NCBI GenBank assembly: GCA_035653595.1
Contig: DASRBO010000049.1
Location: 1-9,983 of the forward strand
Direction: 5' to 3'
DNA from: DASRBO01 sp035653595
Lineage (GTDB): Bacteria > Actinomycetota > Acidimicrobiia > Acidimicrobiales > JAJPHE01
DNA length: 9,983 nucleotides
This document shows positions 1 through 6,902 of this stretch, one piece after another. The number at the start of each line of letters is the position of its first letter. Position 1 is the first letter of the stretch. Position numbers and translations under genes: made by a program. The notes under the pieces were generated by a model. The model saw only the letters and a program-made list of their open reading frames with translations, made no database searches and had not been told where the DNA came from.

Positions 1-1
1 C

Positions 2-224
2 CATCGGAGCTATGACCTCAGCTTCAAGGAGGGGGCCGTGGCCGTGGTGCGCCAGACGCGCAAGCCGGTCCGCCAGGTCGCCCGAGAGCTGGGGATCCCA
101 TCGGCCACCCTGGCCTGCTGGGTGAAGGACTCCCGGATCAAGGCCGGCGAGGCCATCGACCCCAACTCGGAGGCCGCGGCTCGCATTCGCCAGCTCGAAG
201 CCGAGGTGGCCGAGCTGCGGGCTG
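2..224 (+). pseudogene. IS3-family transposase OrfA, N-terminal HTH fragment
   Basis: The reading frame is open from the left window edge, so the true start lies outside. The translation (SYDLSFKEGAVAVVRQ, then KPVRQVARELGIPSATLACW) matches the helix-turn-helix of IS3/IS911-type OrfA proteins, which bind the element ends. The RIRQLEAEVAELR stretch is the leucine-zipper-like region that normally follows in this family. After about 72 codons the IS3 similarity stops. The next sequence, in another frame, belongs to an IS21 transposase. No OrfB or DDE catalytic part is present, so this is a non-functional remnant. The octamer GCCGAGCT occurs at 209-216 and again at 228-235, straddling the junction, and could have served as recombination microhomology. 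Family call is from recognised motifs. Confidence 0.75.
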
Positions 225-934
225 TGCGCCGAGCTCAACGGCCGGGTCCACACCGTCACCCGGCGGATCCCGGCCGAGGCCCTGGCGGTGGAGGCCGAGC
301 TCATGCACGCCGTGCCCGACGCGCCCTTCACCGCCGCCTTCGGCCAGTACCGGGCGGTGAGCTGGTTGGCGCTGGTGTCGTTCCGGGGGGCCCGCTACTC
401 GGTGCCCGACCGCCTGGTCGGCGCCCAGGTGTGGGTGCGCGACGCCGGAGACGACATCGTCATCGTGGCCGGGGAGGGCACCGGGGCCACCGAGGTGGCC
501 CGCCACCGGCGCCTGCCGGCCGGGCAGACCTCCATCTGCGACGACCACTACCCCAATCACCAAAATCGCGACCCGCTGCACCGCACACCCAGGGCCACCA
601 ACCCGGCCGAGGCCGCCTTCCTGGCCCTCGGCGAGGGGGCCAAGCTCTACCTGGTCGAAGCCGGCGCCGCGGGCATCCGCCGGGTGGAGGCCCGCATGGC
701 CGAGGCGGTGGCCCTGTCCGCCCTGCACGGCAGACACGCCGTGGACCGGGCCCTCGGCACCGCGGCGATGTCGGCCGCTTCGCCGAGGGCGACCTCGGGT
801 CGATCATCGTGCACGCCGCCGGGGCGGTGTCCGGGCCGGCCACGCCACCCTCGCAGCACTCCCTGGCTGCCGGCACCGGCGGGTGGTCGGCCCTAGGGAC
901 GGCCGCCGACGACGACGAGGAGGCCGATCGATGA
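225..934 (+). pseudogene. istA: IS21-family transposase IstA, C-terminal remnant with frameshift
   Basis: From about 225 the frame starting CAELNGRVH reads as the end of an IS21-type IstA. The stretches RIPAEALAVEAEL, FRGARYSVPDRLVGAQVWVRD and ATEVARHRRLPAG are typical of the region after the DDE catalytic core, including the beta-barrel-like C-terminal domain. The HTH and DDE core are absent. Similarity continues to ATG TCG (768-773) and then resumes one frame over as GRFAEGDLGSIIVH, consistent with loss of a single G at about 773-775. The tail ends at TGA 932-934. IstA cuts and joins the element ends with the IstB ATPase; this copy cannot. The stop overlaps the next start as ATGA, preserving the istA to downstream coupling seen in such operons. 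Confidence 0.78.
917..923 (+). promoter_or_regulatory. Ribosome binding site GAGGAGG
   Basis: A near-perfect Shine-Dalgarno sequence lies 7 nt before ATG 931 and within the end of istA. It decides the start of the small intervening ORF in favour of ATG 931 over the upstream in-frame ATG 883. Confidence 0.65.
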
Positions 935-1188
935 AGGTGGCCGTCGACGACGTCGGCCTGGTGGGGATCGTCGAGTGCCTCGCCTTCTTGGCCGAGCTGT
1001 GCGCGCCGCAGGAGGACGCGCTCAGCGCGGTGCTGGGCGAGTTCAGCCAGGTCGCCTGTTCCTATGGGGCGGCCGACCTGCGGGCGGACCTGCTCGGATA
1101 CGCCGACCTGCTGGCCCGGGCCCTGGGCTTCCCCGACGCCGACATGGACCCGACCAAGCCCGATCCGCGACCGGCGGCGACACGGTGA
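931..1188 (+). CDS. Small acidic protein encoded between istA and istB
   Basis: This 85-codon ORF begins at ATG 931, which overlaps the istA stop as ATGA, with a strong GAGGAGG ribosome binding site at 917-923 (7-nt spacing). Its TGA (1186-1188) overlaps the istB GTG start as GTGA, so three genes are translationally coupled. The product (MKVAVDDVGLVGIVECL... LCAPQEDALSAVLGEF ... GADLRADLLGYADLLARALG-like composition) is acidic and leucine/alanine-rich. It is predicted to be largely helical, with no signal peptide or membrane segment visible. I do not recognise a named domain. Tight placement and third-position G/C bias argue that it is a real gene of this IS21 lineage, perhaps an accessory or regulatory factor, but function is unknown. 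A longer reading from ATG 883 is possible but lacks a comparable ribosome site. Confidence 0.6.
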   Translation: MKVAVDDVGLVGIVECLAFLAELCAPQEDALSAVLGEFSQVACSYGAADLRADLLGYADLLARALGFPDADMDPTKPDPRPAATR

Positions 1189-1370
1189 GCGGGACCCGTG
1201 CCACCCCGTCGGACGCGGTGGTGATCGACGAGGTGGTCGGCCTATGCCGCCGCCTCCGGCTCAAGTACGTGCGCGAGCAGCTGACCGATGTGGTGCTCAC
1301 CGCCCGGGCCCAGCGCTGGGACCCGGCCGAGGCGCTGCGGGTCCTGCTGGTGGCCGAGATCAGCGGCGAC
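1185..1370 (+). pseudogene. istB: IS21 IstB ATPase, N-terminal fragment fused in frame to the Rhs gene
   Basis: Starting at GTG 1185, the first ~62 residues include VVGLCRRLRLKYVREQL and ARAQRWDPAEALRVLL. These are characteristic of the small N-terminal domain of IstB-type helper ATPases, which load IstA and choose target DNA. The AAA+ core with Walker A and B motifs never appears. After EISGD (about 1371) the same frame continues into Gly/Thr-rich YD-repeat sequence. The fragment therefore supplies the apparent start of the downstream ORF and is non-functional as an ATPase. The GTG overlaps the preceding stop (GTGA), so translation could be coupled. There is no strong independent ribosome site. 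Confidence 0.75.
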
Positions 1371-4300
1371 AACTTTTCCGCTGCAGGAGGCACGACCACG
1401 ATCACCGACCCGCACGGCAACGAGGAGGTCCAACAGTACGTCTCCGGTGCCATGCTGACCGACATCAAGGGGGCCAATTCGTCTTCCCCGGCCGCCTGGA
1501 TCTACCGCTACGACCCCACCAGCCTGGGCCAGACCTCGATCACCGATCCTAACGGCCACACCACCACTGCGACCTACGACACCTCGGGCAACAAGCTGAC
1601 ATCGACGGACGCCAACAGCCAGACGACGACGTGGACCTATAACTCCCTCGATGAACCACTCACCGTCACCGATCCTGTGGGCGTGGTGACGACCTACACC
1701 TACGACCCCCACGGGAACGTGTCCACCAAGGAGGTCACCGGCACGGGAACCTCCCCGCCGACCGAGACGACCACCTACACCTACGGCAACGGCAACCTCG
1801 GCGATCTGACCAAGGTGACCGATCCGGCCGGAAGGGTCACCGACTACACCTACGACTCCTACGGCGACCGGATCTCGACCACGACCCACCCGGGGACCGC
1901 CACCCAAACCTCGGCCACTACCAGCTTCGACCACTTCACATACGCCAGCATCTCCTCCGTGGGCTCCTTGGTCAACAACAATGGCAACGGGCTGTCCACC
2001 CTGTCGGTCAACCCGGCCACTGCCGGTGACGCCTGGGTGCTGGGCATCAAGATCTCCTCGGGCACCCTCTCGGTATCGTCGGTCTCTGGCGGTGGGGCGA
2101 CCTGGACCAAGCTGACCAGCAGCGCCGACGCCTCCCAGGCCCGGGAGGTGGAGGAGTGGCTCGGCACGATCACCACCACCGGATCCTCCACCATCACCGT
2201 GACCTACTCCGGGGACGTGTCGTCGATCAACACCGAGATCGACGCCCAGGAGTTCACAAACTCCACCGGGGCAGGCACGACCTGGACCGAGGACGTGGTC
2301 GGCGCCTCCCAGAACGACACCGCCTCGACCACCATCACCTTCCCCAGCCTCACCCCCACCAGCGCCGGCGAGCTCTACGTCGGCTTCGGAAGGGCCGAAA
2401 GCGGAGCCTCGGCCGGGTCCACCACCGGCTTCACCTATGAGACCAGCACCAACTCCAACCCCTACATCTTCAACCCCAACGTGTCGGGGGCGGTCAGCCC
2501 CACCGGGACCCAGGCCCCGGCCGGAGCCTCGGTGACCGTCGGGAGCCTGATCAAGGCGTCGGGCTCTGGCCCCACCATCACCAGGGTGAGTCCCAATACC
2601 GGCCCGACGGCCGGGGGTACCTCGGTGACCATTACGGGCATCAGACTGGGCGGGACGACCGCGGTGCACTTCGGGTCCAGTGCCGCCACGAGCTTCTCGG
2701 TAGTGGGCCCCACCTCCGTCACCGCCACGGCGCCGAGCGGCTCAGCCGGCACCACCGACGTGACAGTGACGGCGACCGGCGTGGACAGCGCCCAGGACGT
2801 CTATGACGCCGACGGCGAGCTGGTCTGCGAGGCTTCCCCCGTGGCCACTGCTGCCGGACTGGCCTGCCCGGCCCCTGGCGGGACCAGGGTGGCCGGGACG
2901 ACGACCCTCGCCTACAACGGCGACGGACAGGTGACCAGTCTTACCGACCCTGTCGGCAACAGCACATCTACCACCTACGACGGCGATGGCAATGTCACCC
3001 AGGTCAGCGATCCCCTTTCGGAGGTCACCAAGACCGCCTACGACCCCGACGACCGCCGCGCCACGGTTACCAGCGGCTACGGGACCTCATCGGCGTCCAC
3101 AACCACCTACACCTACGACATCGCTCCGACCTCGTGTTCCTCGGCTCCAAGCGGTACCACCTATTGCACCCAGGTCCGCAACGGTCTGTCCCAGACCACG
3201 ACCAACTTCTTCAACGCCTTGGACCAGAAGATCGAATCGGCGCCCCCCGATGCCACCGCCCAGTCGGTGGTCAGCTACACCTACGACGGCGTCGGCAATA
3301 CGCTGACCAAGACCGACGGATCGGGGACCGCAACGTACACCTACGACTCTGACAACCGCCTGACGGGCATCACTTACTCGGCGACCCCAACCGGGATGAG
3401 CCAGCCCCATGCCGTGACCTACAGCTACGATGCCGACGGCAACAGGACCCAGATGACCGACGCCACCGGCACGACCACTTACACCTATGACGCCCTCGAG
3501 CGCCTAGACAAGGTCACCGACGGTGCCTCCCAGGTGGTCACCTACGGTTTCGACGCCGACAACAACACGACCTGCCTGTCCTACCCCAACAGCGGTACCA
3601 CGACCTGCCTGAACGCCTCCTCTGGGACGGGGATCATCAGCTATGCCTACGATGGGGCGAACGAGCTGACGAGCATGACCGACTGGCTGGGGACGGGCAA
3701 CACGACCACCTTCGCCTACGACGCTGACGGCAACCTGGCCAACACCACATTCCCCTCGGGAACCACGGCCTCCACCAGCCATACCCATGACGCCTCGGAT
3801 GCCCTGACCGACACGTCGATCAAGATAGGGTCGACCACCACGGACCTGGCCGCCCTGACTCGGAACGCAGATGAGAACATCGCCACCACCACTCCCCCGA
3901 CCGGCGGCGCCACAACCTACGGCTACGACCCACTCAACAGGGTGACGACGGGGACTACGGCGGCTTACACCTACGACGCGGCCAGCCAGCTGGTGACCTC
4001 CACGCCGACGGGAGGATCTGCCACCGACTATGCCTACAACACCGACGGACAGCTGTGCTGGACGGCCTCATCTTCCGGATCGTGCGGTTCGGCCCCCACG
4101 GGGGCTACGACGTACAGCGACAACCCAGCCGGAGAGCGCGTCAGCTCAACGCCCTCTGGCGGGCAGGCAACGACCGAGGGTTGGGACCAGGCCGGCGACT
4201 TGACGTGCGAGACCGCTCCGAACTCATCCTCCTACAGCTGCGCCAGCCAGAACGCCGCCTACACCACCACCTTCGCCTACAATGGCGACGGCCTTCGCAC

Positions 4301-5228
4301 CTCGGATGTTCCGGCCGGCGGATCGACCCAGCAGTTCACTTGGGATGTGGCTTCCTCGGTGCCGAATCTGCTCGAGGACGGCACCAATTACTACCTATAC
4401 GGACCGAACGTCGACACGGCACCAGTCGAACAGATCAGCGCCTCCGGATCCACGCCTAGCTGGCTGATCTCGGATACCACGGGGGTACGCGAACAGGTCA
4501 GCAGTACGGGCACTGTGACCGGATCGATGAGCTATGACACCTATGGCAACCGCTGCTCATCGTGTTCAATTTCGACCCCGTTCGGCTTCGAAGGGGCGTA
4601 CTCCGATGGCACTGGCTTCGTCTACCTGGTGCACCGCTACTACGACCCGGCGACCGGCCAGTTCCTCTCATCCGATCCGCTGGTCAACATCACCGGCCAA
4701 CCCTACGCGTACTCCAACGACGACCCCGTTAACGAAAGCGATCCGCTCGGGTTGTGGGGTTGGAACCCCATCTCCGACGTCACCCAGGCGTGGAACGATA
4801 CGGGTGGCAAGGCCGTCCACTATGTGGCCACGCACCCCAAAGAAGCCATTGGCATCGGTTTGGGTGTCGTAGCAGTAGCAACGGGCGGAGCTGGTCTGCT
4901 TGTCGGAGGCGCAGCGGCCACCACGATCTTGAGCGCTACTGCCGTTGGGACTGGACTCGGCGCCTCAGCGCTTGACTACGGAGCATGTCGGAGCGGATCG
5001 ACAGCCGCGTGTGTAGGCGCAGGGCTCGGCTTTATCGGTTCCATAGCCGGTGGCGGGCCGCTGGCCGCTTCGATTGGTGGTATTGCCGATGAATCGCTTG
5101 CTGGATCACTGTTGACCGGGCTGCTCGGAGGATTCAGCCTGAACTTCGGCGCAGCGGGTCTGACCTGGGATATCAGCACGTTGATCGCGAACTTGTTGAA
5201 CGGTCCGAACTGCAGTCCTGCCAAGTGA
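1185..5228 (+). CDS. YD-repeat/Rhs-family polymorphic-toxin-like protein with IstB-derived N-terminus
   Basis: The 1347-codon frame starts at GTG 1185 (an in-frame ATG at 975 lies inside older transposase sequence). Residues 1-62 are IstB. Repeats of the TYTYD / DPxGN type follow to about 245. About 246-460 is a Ser/Thr/Gly-rich beta-sandwich-like insert, 463-538 is a TIG/IPT domain (RVSPNTGPTAGGTSVTITG), and more YD repeats follow. The Rhs core is at about 1110-1190, with YLVHRYYDPATGQFLSSDP and PYAYSNDDPVNESDPLGL. The 157-residue tip after DPLGL (1191-1347) is hydrophobic and Gly/Ala-rich, with no nuclease motif I recognise. Rhs proteins form a beta-cocoon around a C-terminal toxin. Here no signal peptide or normal N-terminal domain is present, because the 5' end is foreign. 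It may be a 5'-truncated gene that happens to remain open. The tip uses more A/T-ending codons than the repeats, as expected of exchanged toxin tips. Confidence 0.85.
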   Translation: MSGTRATPSDAVVIDEVVGLCRRLRLKYVREQLTDVVLTARAQRWDPAEALRVLLVAEISGDNFSAAGGTTTITDPHGNEEVQQYVSGAMLTDIKGANSSSPAAWIYRYDPTSLGQTSITDPNGHTTTATYDTSGNKLTSTDANSQTTTWTYNSLDEPLTVTDPVGVVTTYTYDPHGNVSTKEVTGTGTSPPTETTTYTYGNGNLGDLTKVTDPAGRVTDYTYDSYGDRISTTTHPGTATQTSATTSFDHFTYASISSVGSLVNNNGNGLSTLSVNPATAGDAWVLGIKISSGTLSVSSVSGGGATWTKLTSSADASQAREVEEWLGTITTTGSSTITVTYSGDVSSINTEIDAQEFTNSTGAGTTWTEDVVGASQNDTASTTITFPSLTPTSAGELYVGFGRAESGASAGSTTGFTYETSTNSNPYIFNPNVSGAVSPTGTQAPAGASVTVGSLIKASGSGPTITRVSPNTGPTAGGTSVTITGIRLGGTTAVHFGSSAATSFSVVGPTSVTATAPSGSAGTTDVTVTATGVDSAQDVYDADGELVCEASPVATAAGLACPAPGGTRVAGTTTLAYNGDGQVTSLTDPVGNSTSTTYDGDGNVTQVSDPLSEVTKTAYDPDDRRATVTSGYGTSSASTTTYTYDIAPTSCSSAPSGTTYCTQVRNGLSQTTTNFFNALDQKIESAPPDATAQSVVSYTYDGVGNTLTKTDGSGTATYTYDSDNRLTGITYSATPTGMSQPHAVTYSYDADGNRTQMTDATGTTTYTYDALERLDKVTDGASQVVTYGFDADNNTTCLSYPNSGTTTCLNASSGTGIISYAYDGANELTSMTDWLGTGNTTTFAYDADGNLANTTFPSGTTASTSHTHDASDALTDTSIKIGSTTTDLAALTRNADENIATTTPPTGGATTYGYDPLNRVTTGTTAAYTYDAASQLVTSTPTGGSATDYAYNTDGQLCWTASSSGSCGSAPTGATTYSDNPAGERVSSTPSGGQATTEGWDQAGDLTCETAPNSSSYSCASQNAAYTTTFAYNGDGLRTSDVPAGGSTQQFTWDVASSVPNLLEDGTNYYLYGPNVDTAPVEQISASGSTPSWLISDTTGVREQVSSTGTVTGSMSYDTYGNRCSSCSISTPFGFEGAYSDGTGFVYLVHRYYDPATGQFLSSDPLVNITGQPYAYSNDDPVNESDPLGLWGWNPISDVTQAWNDTGGKAVHYVATHPKEAIGIGLGVVAVATGGAGLLVGGAAATTILSATAVGTGLGASALDYGACRSGSTAACVGAGLGFIGSIAGGGPLAASIGGIADESLAGSLLTGLLGGFSLNFGAAGLTWDISTLIANLLNGPNCSPAK
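1693..3983 (+). repeat. Degenerate DNA repeats encoding YD motifs (TACACCTACGAC)
   Basis: The dodecamer TACACCTACGAC (Tyr-Thr-Tyr-Asp), or a one- to two-base variant, recurs near 1697, 1778, 1846, 3109, 3280, 3340, 3482 and 3967, inside the Rhs-type gene. The gap from about 1920 to 2900 corresponds to the beta insert and TIG domain. Such repeats promote recombination and are prone to assembly collapse, which matters for judging junctions in this gene. Confidence 0.7.
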
Positions 5229-5243
5229 GTCCCGAACCGGCAT

Positions 5244-5642
5244 GTGGAGGGCGCGTTGATCGACGTCTCGGATCTGCCGCCGGACCAGCGCACTCAGTTC
5301 GAGGAAGGCTGCCGAGTAATGCTGCCAGTCGAGCGTGCTCGGCTCGAGCGAGTCCTGGCGCGTCATCTCCGCCGGGGCACGTCGAAGTACGCGAAGTCGA
5401 TTCCGCGCGAGGGGATCGAAAGTGTGACGTTGTCGCTGTCGGGTGCGCTCTGGGTCGTGCGAGCCTGGCTTACCCTCGTAGTCGGCCTTGCCATCGTGCT
5501 CCCGACGCACGGCGTCACGCCGATCAGGTTGGTTGGATTCGTCGTCATCGCCGTCGGAGTGGTTCTCTTCGGCTTAGGAGCTGTAAGACTCGCCTCAGCG
5601 GTGAAGAGCCGCAATCGATTTAGGCGCAACTTGTCTCCGTAA
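5244..5642 (+). CDS. Small two-helix membrane protein downstream of the Rhs gene (candidate immunity protein)
   Basis: The frame begins at GTG 5244, 15 nt after the Rhs stop. A better start may be TTG 5256, with GGAGG at 5246-5250 and 5-nt spacing, giving 128 residues. The first ~60 residues are charged and helical (DLPPDQRTQFEEG, VERARLERVLARHLRR). Two hydrophobic helices follow (about ALWVVRAWLTLVVGLAIV and RLVGFVVIAVGVVLFGLGA), ending in a basic tail (SRNRFRRN). I do not recognise a family. Position directly after a polymorphic-toxin-like gene, with the same strand, a short gap and a terminator just beyond, is where an immunity gene is expected. An inner-membrane immunity protein would fit a membrane-acting tip. 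That role is inference from context only. Confidence 0.6.
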   Translation: MEGALIDVSDLPPDQRTQFEEGCRVMLPVERARLERVLARHLRRGTSKYAKSIPREGIESVTLSLSGALWVVRAWLTLVVGLAIVLPTHGVTPIRLVGFVVIAVGVVLFGLGAVRLASAVKSRNRFRRNLSP

Positions 5643-5644
5643 CT

Positions 5645-5670
5645 CCCGGTTGGAGCCTCGGACAACCGGG
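5645..5670 (+). terminator. Hairpin terminator after the membrane-protein gene
   Basis: CCCGGTTG (5645-5652) and CAACCGGG (5663-5670) form a perfect 8-bp stem with a 10-nt loop, starting 2 nt after the TAA stop at 5640-5642. There is no T tract, which is common for actinobacterial terminators. It would end a transcript carrying the Rhs and membrane-protein genes. Confidence 0.6.
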
Positions 5671-5752
5671 CGGGCAGGTAGTTCGGCTCGATCTGCCTTG
5701 TTCTTCATATGTGGAGCAGTCTGCCGTATGCGGAGGCCCGGCGTGGCGTAGT

Positions 5753-5821
5753 CCAACGGGGGATCCGCCGTGGGATCCGTTGGGGAGTCCACGGAGGGCT
5801 CCATCGTTGGTTGGAGCCCTC
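5753..5821. repeat. Two inverted repeats in the gap before the recombinase remnant
   Basis: CCAACGG (5753-5759) pairs with CCGTTGG (5777-5783). GAGGGCTCCA (5794-5803) pairs perfectly over 10 bp with TGGAGCCCTC (5812-5821) across an 8-nt loop. The second is a strong GC-rich hairpin. Their presence suggests that the nominal ORF start at ATG 5709 is not real and that 5643 to about 5830 is non-coding, perhaps a terminator or element end. No coding similarity is recognisable here. Confidence 0.55.
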
Positions 5822-5829
5822 AGGGCGCG

Positions 5830-6114
5830 GCGAAGAGGCTGGCCGGGACTACCTCGTCTGGAACCGCAGCCGGACGTGGCGGGGGCGAGTGGCACGGGAC
5901 CGCAAGGTCTCGCCCAGCGTCGTCCACGCCGGCGTGCTGACCGTTCGCAACTTCTTCGACGACATCACCCTGTGGGGCTGGGCCGAGCGTCCGGAGCGAC
6001 GCCTGCTGTTCGCCAACGACGTGCCCAAGCTGCCTCGCCCCCTGCCCCGGGGCCTGGCTCCGGATACGGACGCCGCCCTCATGGCTGAGGTGGCCCGGCT
6101 GGAGGACCGCTTCG
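5830..6114 (+). pseudogene. TnpA/Tn554-type tyrosine recombinase, internal fragment
   Basis: In the frame open from ATG 5709, recognisable protein begins around 5830 and includes VVHAGVLTVRNFFDDITLWGW, PERRLLFANDVPKLPRPLPRG and PDTDAALMAEVARLEDRFAR. This is the SAM-like core-binding region and linker of the Tn554 TnpA-like recombinases common in actinobacteria. Those continue with a GLRxGELLxLE-type catalytic domain. Here similarity stops at about 6114, and the next sequence, one frame over, belongs to a different integrase family. N-terminal and catalytic parts are missing, so it cannot act. The start of another protein of this family appears at 9930 on the same strand. Confidence 0.65.
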
Positions 6115-6861
6115 CCCGCGGACTTGCTGTCCAAGAGCCCCTGCACCGCCGTTCAACCGCCTGTCGTGCCGACAAGGGAGATGCGCTTCCTGACCCCGGA
6201 CGAGGTGGCCGACCTGGCCGAGGCAACGAGTCCCTGGTACCGCACCTTCATCTACACCGCCGCGTACACCGGTCTGAGGTGGGGGGAGCTCACCGGCCTC
6301 CGCCGCAAGAGGGTCGATCTCCTCCGCCGAACGATCACCGTCACCGAACAGCTCACGGCTGTGGACGGCAAGCTCGTGTGGGGCGAGCCCAAGACGCGGG
6401 CCGGGCGTCGGACGATATCGATCTCCACCTTCCTGGCCGACCTGCTCGACCAGCAGCTCGCCGAGCGGTCGTTGCCTGGGCCCGATGGTCTTGTCTTCCC
6501 CAACGGCGCTGGCAACCCAGTCTCGGCGCCGAGCTTTACGAACAACATCCTCACCCCAGCCCGTCGCCGCGCCGGACTGATAGGCGTCCGCTTCCACGAC
6601 CTGAGACACACGGCGGTGGCCCTTGCCATCGCTGAGGGCGCGCACCCCAAGGCCATCCAGGTTCGGATGGGTCACAGCAGCAGCCAGGTGACCCTCGACC
6701 GCTACGGTCACCTGTTCCCGGCCCTCGACGAGCAGATCGCGACAGGCCTGGACGGCGCGTACCGCCGCGCCGCTGCGCAACGCCGAGCCTCGGCGAGCGT
6801 CGCCCGGCTCAGCCCGGGGCGCGACTCGGGGGCGATCGTGAACAAGGCGGGTCTCAGTTGA
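6112..6861 (+). pseudogene. int: Phage-type tyrosine integrase, catalytic domain lacking its N-terminus
   Basis: From about 6112 the frame reads SPADLLSKSPCTAV and then MRFLTPDEVADLAEA. The catalytic domain carries the tyrosine-recombinase residues: Arg in TGLRWGEL, the basic PKTRAGRR turn, HDLRHT (His and second Arg), GHSS (His) and the Tyr nucleophile in LDRYGHLF. The roughly 245-residue remainder compares with about 370-420 for full integrases of this type. The arm-binding and most of the core-binding domain are gone, replaced out of frame by a TnpA-type fragment. A TTG at 6124 could start translation, but no ribosome site is correctly spaced (GGAGG at 6101-6105 is too far). The catalytic domain may be made but should not integrate normally. 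It probably belonged to an element that used a tRNA attachment site like the one at about 8793. Confidence 0.8.
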
Positions 6862-6892
6862 CGGGTTGACAGGACCTAGTTGACGGGTTTAC
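6857..6892 (+). promoter_or_regulatory. GTTGAC operator repeats in the antitoxin promoter
   Basis: AGTTGACGGGTT occurs at 6856-6867 and again at 6878-6889, exactly 22 bp (two helical turns) apart. Each copy is the first part of a GTTGAC-GG-GTTnAC unit, so hexamers lie at 6857, 6865, 6879 and 6887 (the last GTTTAC). They overlap the -35 and spacer of the predicted promoter. This is where an autoregulating antitoxin would bind. Confidence 0.6.
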
Positions 6893-6895
6893 GCT
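6866..6895 (+). promoter_or_regulatory. Promoter, probably giving a leaderless antitoxin mRNA
   Basis: TTGACA (6866-6871) is a perfect -35 box. After an 18-nt spacer comes TACGCT (6890-6895), which fits the actinobacterial TANNNT -10 box. The expected start of transcription, about 7 nt further on, coincides with ATG 6903. No Shine-Dalgarno sequence precedes that ATG. Both points indicate a leaderless transcript for the toxin-antitoxin operon. Confidence 0.6.
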
Positions 6896-6902
6896 GGCCT
6901 CT

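Noticed and set aside
38..934. A single 298-codon ORF starting at ATG/GTG 38
   Set aside because: It joins the IS3 fragment to the IstA tail only because both lie in frame 2. The middle (about 225-775) is Arg/Pro/Gly-rich shadow translation of IstA in another frame.
1..1370. IS terminal inverted repeats or target duplications
   Set aside because: I looked for element ends around the transposase fragments and could not find a convincing pair; the true left ends would lie outside the window.
1242..2669. Long minus-strand ORF of 475 codons opposite the Rhs gene
   Set aside because: Gly/Arg/Val-rich antisense translation of high-GC YD repeats with no motifs; the plus strand has clear family features.
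1693..3983. CRISPR-like array
   Set aside because: The repeated dodecamer is irregularly spaced and encodes in-frame YD motifs, so it is protein repeat DNA.
5709..6635. A 308-codon protein from ATG 5709
   Set aside because: Its start overlaps strong hairpins, its end is out-of-frame translation of the integrase catalytic domain, and only about 5830-6114 matches a family.
6079..6780. Minus-strand ORF of 233 codons over the integrase
   Set aside because: Antisense to the clearly recognisable catalytic motifs and has no motifs of its own.
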